Source: JAHFPN01 sp036559465
GTDB lineage: Bacteria; Pseudomonadota; Alphaproteobacteria; Rhizobiales; Xanthobacteraceae
Reading direction: 5' to 3'
DNA length: 7,020 nucleotides
Assembly: GCA_036559465.1 (NCBI GenBank)
Contig: DATBTC010000035.1
Span: 1-7,020 of the forward strand
This document shows, one piece after another, positions 1 through 7,020 of the stretch; the first letter of the stretch is position 1, and each line of letters begins with the position of its first letter. Made by a program: the position numbers and the translations under genes. A model generated the notes under the pieces. The model was not told where the DNA came from, searched no databases, and saw only the letters and a list, made by a program, of their open reading frames with translations.

Positions 1-119
1 GTCCCGCCGGCGGTGCGGGCGTTCGCCGGCGCGCAACGCCGCGGCTCGCGAGTGCAGCATGCCTGGTCGAGCGCAGCTACGCCGAGCCCCGTGTCACTTT
101 GTTCGGAGCATCCGGATGA
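1..119 (+). CDS. C-terminal end of an upstream gene, probably the AtuA N-terminal-domain (DUF1446) protein; 5' truncated
   Basis: The reading frame beginning at base 3 is open from the window edge to a TGA at 117-119 and ends in the residues LVERSYAEPRVTLFGASG. The stop overlaps the ATG of the next gene as ATGA, the usual sign of translationally coupled neighbours. In many proteobacteria the small AtuA-like domain protein directly follows a gene for the large AtuA (DUF1446) domain, and the tail seen here (an Arg-rich stretch, then a Leu-Val-x-Arg segment) fits my recollection of that family's C-terminus. The sequence shows only the open frame and the overlap; the family name is inferred from the neighbour. 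Only 38 residues are visible, and another frame (from base 2) is also open here, so this could be wrong. Confidence 0.5.
   Translation, partial: PAGGAGVRRRATPRLASAACLVERSYAEPRVTLFGASG
105..108 (+). promoter_or_regulatory. Ribosome binding site that sets the start of the AtuA-like gene
   Basis: GGAG lies 7 nt before the ATG at 116. No comparable purine-rich site precedes the in-frame upstream ATG at 59. This supports 116 as the real start. Confidence 0.6.
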
Positions 120-481
120 AACACACGGTTCGTCTCCATGAGATCGCCAACGCGCGGTCCGGCGATAAGGGCGACCGGCTCAACATAGCGCTGATCTGCC
201 GCGATCCAGCGCATTATCCGGCGGTGGCCGCGCAGGTAACGGCCGAGCGTGTCGCCGCGGCTTTCGCTGCGCGCAAGCCGATACGGGTCGTGCGTTTCGA
301 TCTGCCGAAACTCGCTGCGTTCAATTTCGTGCTTGATGACGTATTGGAAGGTGGCGTCAACGCCAGCCTCGGTCTCGACGGTCATGGCAAATCGCTGTCT
401 TTCCTGCTGCTTGACCTCGCGATCGACATAGCGCCGGGCGAGCCGCAATCCGCCCGTGCCGGACAAAGACAATCCGTTTAG
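116..481 (+). CDS. AtuA-like ferredoxin-fold domain protein (small partner of a DUF1446/AtuA protein)
   Basis: This is a 121-residue protein corresponding to the C-terminal domain of AtuA, the acyclic terpene utilisation protein, here as a stand-alone polypeptide. The family signature is clear: ARSGDKGDRLNIALICRD at residues 13-30, a TAERVAAAF helix at 42-50, and LDDVLEGGVNASLGLDGHGK at 73-92. The biochemical reaction of the family is not firmly known; AtuA was named from the acyclic terpene (citronellol/geraniol) degradation cluster of Pseudomonas. An in-frame ATG at 59 would add 19 residues, but the homology starts at MKHTVRLHEIA, an RBS precedes the 116 start, and the ATGA overlap with the previous stop fits. 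The gene is 11 nt upstream of the binding-protein gene, whose RBS touches this gene's stop codon, so the two are very probably co-translated. The tail after residue 105 (polar, Gln/Arg-rich) looks disordered. Confidence 0.85.
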   Translation: MKHTVRLHEIANARSGDKGDRLNIALICRDPAHYPAVAAQVTAERVAAAFAARKPIRVVRFDLPKLAAFNFVLDDVLEGGVNASLGLDGHGKSLSFLLLDLAIDIAPGEPQSARAGQRQSV

Positions 482-492
482 AGGAGAGACCA

Positions 493-1458
493 ATGAGAAA
501 AATCATCGCAAGTGCGGCCGCAGCGATAGTCCTGCTGGCCGCGCAACACGTCTGGGCGCAGGGTGCCTATCCAGCGCAGAATATCCGTTTCGTGGTGCCA
601 TTCGCCGCCGGCAGTGCGACCGATACGCTCGCCCGATTGCTGGCGCACCGCATGTCCGCGATCTTCGGACGCAGCGTGGTCGTCGAGAACATCGCCGGCG
701 GCAATGGCATCCCGGCCTCGCAAGCCGTCGCGCGCTCGGTGCCCGACGGCTACACCGTCATGATCACCGCCAACACGACGCATGCAGGAAACCAGGCCCT
801 CCTGAAAAAGCTGCCATACGATGCTGTCGCCGATTTTGAGCCCATAACGAAGCTTGGCACCATCACGCTTGCTTTGGTGGCCAATCCTTCGGTGCCGGCC
901 AATAACCTCAAGGAGCTGATTGCCTACGCCAAGGCTAATCCCGGCAAGCTGACTTTCGGCGCCGGCTCATCGTCGTCCCGTATGTCGGCTGAGCTTTTGA
1001 AGACCATGGCGGGCATCGACATGCTGCACGTCCCCTACAAGAGCAACCCGCAGGTCGTGACCGATCTGCTCGGCGGGCAGATCTCGGTTTTCTTCGGTGA
1101 CGTTTCGACCGCGCTGCCGCCGGTGCGCGCGGGCAAGCTCAAGGGGTTCGCGGTTTCCGGCCTCAAGCGTTCGCCGCTTGCGCCCGATCTGCCGACCATC
1201 GATGAATCCGGGCTCAAAGGCTACGAGCTCACCGCATGGTTTGCAGCCTATGCGCCGGCAAAGACGCCGATGCCGGTCATTGAGAAGCTCAATGCCGCCT
1301 TCCGTGAAGCGCTCGCCGACAAGGACGTGTCCTCGAAGCTGCTCGCGGCCGGCGTCGAGCCGGAGACGGGCACGCCCGACGAGTTGCGGCAATTCCAGGC
1401 TGCCGAAACGAAGAAGTGGGACAAGATCGCGCGCGATGCCAAGATCGAGAAAGAGTAG
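493..1458 (+). CDS. Bug / TctC family periplasmic substrate-binding protein (tripartite tricarboxylate transporter type)
   Basis: This 321-residue secreted protein has the usual length for its family. Residues 1-22 form a signal peptide: a basic MRK start, an Ala/Ile/Leu core at 6-17, and a V-W-A cleavage site before QGAYP. The mature protein shows the Bug pattern: NIRFVVPFAAGSATDTLARL at 30-49 (first ligand-loop region), VVVENIAGGNG at 62-72, PDGYT at 84-88, LTFGAGSSSSRMSAELL at 153-169, HVPYKS at 179-184, and RAGKLKGFAVSG at 212-223 followed by the PDLPTIDESG segment. Family members bind carboxylates or other small organic acids in the periplasm and hand them to TctA/TctB membrane subunits or to sensor systems. 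No such subunits are in the window, so this is an orphan here, as is common for Bug proteins. GAGGAG at 481-486 gives a good RBS 6 nt before the ATG. The ligand cannot be read from the sequence; the AtuA-type neighbour hints at a terpenoid-derived or branched-chain acid, which is inference. Confidence 0.93.
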   Translation: MRKIIASAAAAIVLLAAQHVWAQGAYPAQNIRFVVPFAAGSATDTLARLLAHRMSAIFGRSVVVENIAGGNGIPASQAVARSVPDGYTVMITANTTHAGNQALLKKLPYDAVADFEPITKLGTITLALVANPSVPANNLKELIAYAKANPGKLTFGAGSSSSRMSAELLKTMAGIDMLHVPYKSNPQVVTDLLGGQISVFFGDVSTALPPVRAGKLKGFAVSGLKRSPLAPDLPTIDESGLKGYELTAWFAAYAPAKTPMPVIEKLNAAFREALADKDVSSKLLAAGVEPETGTPDELRQFQAAETKKWDKIARDAKIEKE

Positions 1459-1489
1459 CTGACTGGCGCCGCGCGCCGGACGCCTGCCG

Positions 1490-1765
1490 TTAAGCCTCCG
1501 CCGTCGTCGGGTCGATCACCGCCCGCACGGCTGAAATGCGGTTGGCCGGAAAGCCACCCTTGCGCGCGTGTGTTTTGACTGCGTCTTCGTCGGGCGCAAT
1601 GTAAATGCAGTAGATCTTGTCGTCGGTGACGAAGCTCTGCTGCCACTGGATCTGCGGCCCCATCTCGCGCAGTACGCCGCATGATTTCTGCGAGATCGCC
1701 TGCAGTTCCTGCCGCGGCAGCTTGCCGGCGCCTGTCAGCTCTCGCTCGATGACGAATTTCGGCAT
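1490..1765 (-). CDS. DUF4242 family small protein (SCO4226-like, putative nickel-binding)
   Basis: This is a 91-residue protein beginning MPKFVIERELTGAGKL. The DUF4242 signature is plain: LQAISQKSCGVL at residues 21-32, IQWQQSFVTDDKIYCIYIAP at 39-58, HARKGGFPANRIS at 66-78, and VIDPTTAE near the end. The family has a small ferredoxin-like alpha/beta fold; the Streptomyces member SCO4226 was described as nickel-binding, but the physiological role of these proteins is not known. Cys29, Cys53 and His66 are candidate metal or redox residues. The start at 1765 is supported by a GGAGG motif 7 nt upstream and by the family N-terminus; the frame stays open to 1948, but that extension would run across the neighbouring gene's terminator. 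The gene is separated from the hydrolase/LuxR gene by 136 nt including that terminator, so it probably has its own promoter. It converges on the binding-protein gene, with 31 nt between stops. Confidence 0.88.
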   Translation of the reverse strand: MPKFVIERELTGAGKLPRQELQAISQKSCGVLREMGPQIQWQQSFVTDDKIYCIYIAPDEDAVKTHARKGGFPANRISAVRAVIDPTTAEA

Positions 1766-1772
1766 GGATTTC

Positions 1773-1777
1773 CCTCC
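1773..1777 (-). promoter_or_regulatory. Ribosome binding site of the DUF4242 gene
   Basis: On the minus strand GGAGG lies 7 nt before the ATG at 1765. It selects the short 91-residue start over upstream in-frame starts. Confidence 0.75.
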
Positions 1778-1786
1778 GGTTGCGGC

Positions 1787-1801
1787 CACGCACGATGCGT
1801 G
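1787..1801 (-). promoter_or_regulatory. Perfect 15-bp dyad upstream of the DUF4242 gene, candidate operator
   Basis: CACGCA at 1787-1792 and TGCGTG at 1796-1801 are exact reverse complements with a 3-nt spacer. The element lies 22-36 bp upstream of the DUF4242 start codon, just behind its RBS, a usual place for an operator overlapping a promoter or early leader. The 6-bp arms with 3-nt loop could also form a small hairpin in the leader RNA. I could not recognise a clear -35/-10 pair around it, and the cognate regulator is unknown. Confidence 0.35.
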
Positions 1802-1840
1802 ACCTGACCGGACGCTAGAGGCGCAGCCGCACCGCGTATT

Positions 1841-1854
1841 GAGGCGAGGGCCTC
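1841..1854. repeat. Short inverted repeat in the intergenic gap
   Basis: GAGGC at 1841-1845 and GCCTC at 1850-1854 pair around a 4-nt spacer (GAGG). A 5-bp dyad is not rare in GC-rich DNA. No T-run follows directly on either strand, so it is not called a terminator. It may be chance or part of the DUF4242 upstream region. Confidence 0.25.
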
Positions 1855-1877
1855 GGGAATCGTGGATTTTTCGTGTG

Positions 1878-1899
1878 AAAAAGCGGGACAGCTGTCCCG
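1878..1899 (-). terminator. Intrinsic terminator of the hydrolase/LuxR gene
   Basis: A perfect 16-bp palindrome, CGGGACAGCTGTCCCG at 1884-1899, folds as a 6-bp GC-rich stem with an AGCT loop. Read on the minus strand it is followed after a single C by five T residues (1882-1878). It begins 3 nt after the TGA of the alpha/beta-hydrolase/LuxR gene. There is no matching T-run on the plus-strand side, so it works in one direction only. It separates the greA-hydrolase transcript from the DUF4242 gene. Confidence 0.75.
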
Positions 1900-1901
1900 G
1901 C

Positions 1902-2981
1902 TCAATGACCGCCGTGCAGGCCAAGGCCCGCTTCGCGCGCCCGCACAATCGCCTGGTAGCGGTGCTCGACGCCGATCTTGTCGAAGATGCGGGTGATGTG
2001 GTTGCGCACGGTCTTCTCGGACAATTTCAGCGCAGCCGCGATCTCGGAATTGTCTAGCCCGCCGGCGATGCCGTCGAGCACCGCGCGCTCGCGCGCCGTG
2101 AGCTGGTCGAGCGGCAATGCATTGTTGGCGGAGGCGGCGACCGGCGCCATCAGAAAGGCACGCATCTCGGTGACCAGCTGCGCCCAGGCCGGCTCTTCGG
2201 CGAGCGGCATATGGTTTTCGCTGTCGAGCGTGACGAAGCGCGCATCCGGGATGAGGCTTGTGAGCAGGCGACCTTCGTCGATCGGCACCACCGCGTCGCG
2301 CTCGGGATGCATCACGAGAACAGGGCACCTGATGTTGCGGGCGGCTTCGCTCACATCGACGCTCCAGCCGATTCCCAGCAATCGCACCGCCATCTCGGCG
2401 GACGTCGCCGCGCGCTGCTGGTCGCACCACGAGCGCACGTGCTCAATGCTGCCGCCGGGCTGGAAATGGTTGGCCCAGACCTGGAGGAAGGCGTGGTTCT
2501 CCAGTCCCCATCCGAGGCGCGTGAGGTCGAGAAGCACGCGCGCCTTTTCCACCTCTTTTGGCTGGTCGCTGCGCCGCAGGCGGCCGCGCGCGTAGGTCCC
2601 GTAGAGAACGAGACGATCGACCCGCTCGGGATGCCGCGCCGCATATTCGATCGCGACCGGTCCGCCCCAGCAGGTCGACACCAGCGAAAATCGCCCGAAG
2701 CCCGCGGCATCGATCACCTTCTCGAAATCTTTGACCCAGGTTTCGAACGACAGGTTGTCGATGTTGCGATCAGAAAGGCCGCAGCCGCGTGAATCGTAGC
2801 GCAGCAGCCTGTGGTCGCGGGAGAGCGCCTCGAGCCACGGCTTCCAGGCGAGGCTACGCCACTGGTGCTCGAGATGGGTGAGCCATGTCGCCGACATCAC
2901 CAGCGGCGGCCCATCGCCGGTGACGGCGTAGGCGAGCTTCACACCGTCCGAAGACGTGCAGAATCGGATGCTCTGGTCCAT
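1902..2981 (-). CDS. Alpha/beta-hydrolase domain fused to a C-terminal LuxR-type HTH; putative ligand-sensing transcriptional regulator
   Basis: This 359-residue protein has two parts. Residues about 4-278 are an alpha/beta-hydrolase of the type often joined to adenylate cyclase or DNA-binding domains (RFCTSSDGVKLAYAVTGDGP at 6-25, WLTHLEHQW at 33-41, RYDSRGCGLSD at 61-71). Residues about 293-350 are a LuxR/NarL-type four-helix HTH (LTARERAVLDGIAGGLDNSE, then LSEKTVRNHITRIFDKIGV). The nucleophile elbow reads STCWGG at 102-107, so Cys104 replaces the usual serine; the codon is TGC. Asp229 (HPERDAVVP) and His257 (SENHMPL) complete a potential triad. There are no signal peptide or membrane segments, so it should be cytoplasmic. 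The likely role is regulation in response to a small ligand bound or hydrolysed by the N-terminal domain; neither the ligand nor the target genes can be read. It starts 24 nt after the greA stop with a weak AGGCGG-type RBS at 2986-2991, so it may be read through from greA, and it ends at a strong terminator. Confidence 0.9.
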   Translation of the reverse strand: MDQSIRFCTSSDGVKLAYAVTGDGPPLVMSATWLTHLEHQWRSLAWKPWLEALSRDHRLLRYDSRGCGLSDRNIDNLSFETWVKDFEKVIDAAGFGRFSLVSTCWGGPVAIEYAARHPERVDRLVLYGTYARGRLRRSDQPKEVEKARVLLDLTRLGWGLENHAFLQVWANHFQPGGSIEHVRSWCDQQRAATSAEMAVRLLGIGWSVDVSEAARNIRCPVLVMHPERDAVVPIDEGRLLTSLIPDARFVTLDSENHMPLAEEPAWAQLVTEMRAFLMAPVAASANNALPLDQLTARERAVLDGIAGGLDNSEIAAALKLSEKTVRNHITRIFDKIGVEHRYQAIVRAREAGLGLHGGH

Positions 2982-3005
2982 TGCGCCGCCTGAGCGACGT
3001 TGAGT

Positions 3006-3479
3006 CTACTTCCACTCGATCTTTTTGATCTCGTAAGCCTTGGCGCCGCCGGGTGTGTTGACCTCGACGGTTTCGCCTTTCTTCTTGTTGATCAGCGCGC
3101 GCGCGATCGGGGAGGTGATCGAAATGCGCCCCTTCTTCGCGTCCGCCTCGGGCTCGCCGACGATCTGCCAGACCTTCTTCTGGTCGGTGTCCTCGTCGAC
3201 CAGCGTGACGGTCGCGCCGAAGGTGATCGTGTCACCCGACAGCTTGGAAACATCAATCACGTCGGCGCGCGCCAGCTTGTCCTCGAGCTCGGCGATGCGG
3301 CCCTCATTGAGCGACTGCGCTTCCTTCGCGGCGTGATATTCGGCGTTCTCCGACAGGTCGCCGTGCGTGCGCGCGTCGGTGATCTGCTGGATGATGCGGG
3401 GCCGCTCAATTTGCTGGCAATGCTTGAGCTCGGTTTCGAGCGCCGTGTAGCCGGCGGCCGTCATCGGGATCTTTTCCAT
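3006..3479 (-). CDS. greA: Transcription elongation factor GreA
   Basis: This is a 157-residue protein, the standard GreA length. Residues 1-75 form the N-terminal coiled coil that enters the RNA polymerase secondary channel; its tip carries THGDLSENAEYHAAKEAQ, with the two essential acidic residues Asp41 and Glu44 that stimulate cleavage of backtracked RNA. Residues about 80-157 form the FKBP-like C-terminal domain (ITFGATVTLVDEDT, VGEPEADAKKGRIS, SPIARALINKKKGE, NTPGG). The start at 3479 (MEKIPMTAAGY) matches the family and has an AGGAGGAG tract just upstream; a GTG start at 3539 would add 20 residues without family support. It lies downstream of carB in the same direction but behind a 251-nt gap with a probable terminator, so it likely has its own promoter. 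The hydrolase/LuxR gene follows after 24 nt. Confidence 0.97.
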   Translation of the reverse strand: MEKIPMTAAGYTALETELKHCQQIERPRIIQQITDARTHGDLSENAEYHAAKEAQSLNEGRIAELEDKLARADVIDVSKLSGDTITFGATVTLVDEDTDQKKVWQIVGEPEADAKKGRISITSPIARALINKKKGETVEVNTPGGAKAYEIKKIEWK

Positions 3480-3487
3480 CGTCTCTT

Positions 3488-3495
3488 CTCCTCCT
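3488..3495 (-). promoter_or_regulatory. Strong ribosome binding site of greA
   Basis: On the minus strand AGGAGGAG ends 8 nt before the greA ATG at 3479. It is a near-perfect Shine-Dalgarno tract, supports the 157-residue start and predicts strong translation. Confidence 0.8.
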
Positions 3496-3578
3496 GGCGG
3501 ACGCCCGAACAATTTCTCGCAAACAGCGCCGCCAAGCACCTTTCACTTTCGGAATTCCGTCCAATCGACTCGTAATAC

Positions 3579-3612
3579 GACTCCGGCCACGGTCTCCCGC
3601 GAAACCGGAGTC
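3579..3612 (-). repeat. 8-bp perfect inverted repeat in the carB-greA gap, possible greA leader structure
   Basis: GACTCCGG at 3579-3586 and CCGGAGTC at 3605-3612 are exact reverse complements around an 18-nt spacer. In minus-strand RNA the spacer can add a short inner stem (UUUC with GAGA around a GCGG loop, one G-U pair). No T-run follows, so it is not an intrinsic terminator. It lies 100 nt upstream of the greA start, so it may fold in the greA 5' leader, mark an operator, or protect the 3' end of the carB mRNA. The rest of this gap holds the carB terminator and the greA RBS; I see no gene in it. Confidence 0.4.
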
Positions 3613-3632
3613 AGATGCGACGAGCGTCGGTC

Positions 3633-3672
3633 AAAAAAGCCCGTCGCGGCCAGCCTTACCTGATGCCGCGAC
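3633..3672 (-). terminator. Probable intrinsic terminator of carB
   Basis: GTCGCGGC at 3643-3650 and GCCGCGAC at 3665-3672 form a perfect 8-bp GC-rich stem with a 14-nt loop. On the minus strand the stem is followed by GGGC and then six T residues (3638-3633). It lies about 60-100 nt after the carB stop. The 4-nt gap between stem and T-run and the rather long loop make it weaker than a textbook terminator. An alternative short hairpin nearer the T-run (3639-3650, with one bulge) competes with it. Confidence 0.5.
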
Positions 3673-3730
3673 CGTAGATTTTCCGGCACTCGTACCGTCG
3701 CCCGGTCCCGCCCAGCCAGATCTATGGCGT

Positions 3731-7020
<3,290 letters not shown>

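Noticed and set aside
59..115. N-terminal extension of the AtuA-like protein from the ATG at 59
   Set aside because: The extra 19 residues do not match the family, lack an RBS and would overlap the upstream gene extensively; the start at 116 fits better.
77..493. Minus-strand open frame of 138 codons opposite the AtuA-like gene
   Set aside because: The plus strand carries a clear family signature with RBS and operon spacing; the opposite frame shows no recognisable motif.
1465..1477. GGCGC-CGC-GCGCC hairpin between the convergent ends of the binding-protein and DUF4242 genes
   Set aside because: A 5-bp stem with a 3-nt loop and no T-run on either side; expected by chance in such GC-rich DNA, so not called a terminator.
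1766..1948. N-terminal extension of the DUF4242 protein to 1948
   Set aside because: It would cross the terminator and the end of the hydrolase/LuxR gene. The family N-terminus (MPKFVIERE) and a strong RBS mark the start at 1765.
3573..3583. TAATACGACTC, identical to the first 11 bases of the T7 phage promoter
   Set aside because: The following bases (CGGCCAC) do not match the rest of the T7 consensus, and nothing else points to phage or vector DNA; a chance match in a gap.
3618..3629. CGACG-AG-CGTCG dyad beside the A6/T6 run
   Set aside because: The T-run precedes it on the minus strand and it faces A residues on the plus strand, so it cannot act as an intrinsic terminator; the 2-nt loop is too tight for the full stem.

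Overview
The window reads as an ordinary chromosomal segment of a GC-rich alphaproteobacterium, most likely of the order Hyphomicrobiales (Bradyrhizobium / Xanthobacteraceae-like). This rests on the strong G/C preference at third codon positions, the style of the CarB and GreA proteins, the presence of a Bug-type solute-binding protein, and a 91-residue DUF4242 protein of a type I associate with Rhizobiales. The placement is inferred from recalled family resemblance, not from a search.

Left part, plus strand (1-1458): a short operon. It starts with the probable C-terminal end of an upstream gene (stop at 117-119), which overlaps the next start codon as ATGA. Next come a 121-residue AtuA-like small-domain protein (116-481) and, 11 nt later, a 321-residue secreted Bug / TctC-type binding protein (493-1458). 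Together they look like the end of a catabolic locus in which an AtuA-type enzyme, split into two polypeptides, sits beside a periplasmic binder for a carboxylate-like substrate. No membrane transporter subunits lie in the window.

Right part, minus strand (7020 down to 1490): four genes converge on the operon. carB (large subunit of carbamoyl-phosphate synthase) lacks only about its first few codons, which lie beyond the right edge. A 251-nt gap follows, holding a probable carB terminator and a separate 8-bp inverted repeat. Then comes greA (transcript cleavage factor) and, 24 nt after its stop, a 359-residue alpha/beta-hydrolase fused to a C-terminal LuxR-type helix-turn-helix, with cysteine where the nucleophilic serine normally sits. 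A clear intrinsic terminator lies right behind that gene. The last gene is a DUF4242 protein with its own strong ribosome binding site and a perfect 15-bp dyad just upstream; its stop is 31 nt from the end of the binding-protein gene.

Most of the window is housekeeping or known family content. The points deserving a second look are the cysteine-nucleophile hydrolase/LuxR fusion, the dyad in front of the DUF4242 gene, and the structured carB-greA gap. I saw no mobile element, CRISPR array, tRNA or rRNA, and no convincing new multi-gene system.
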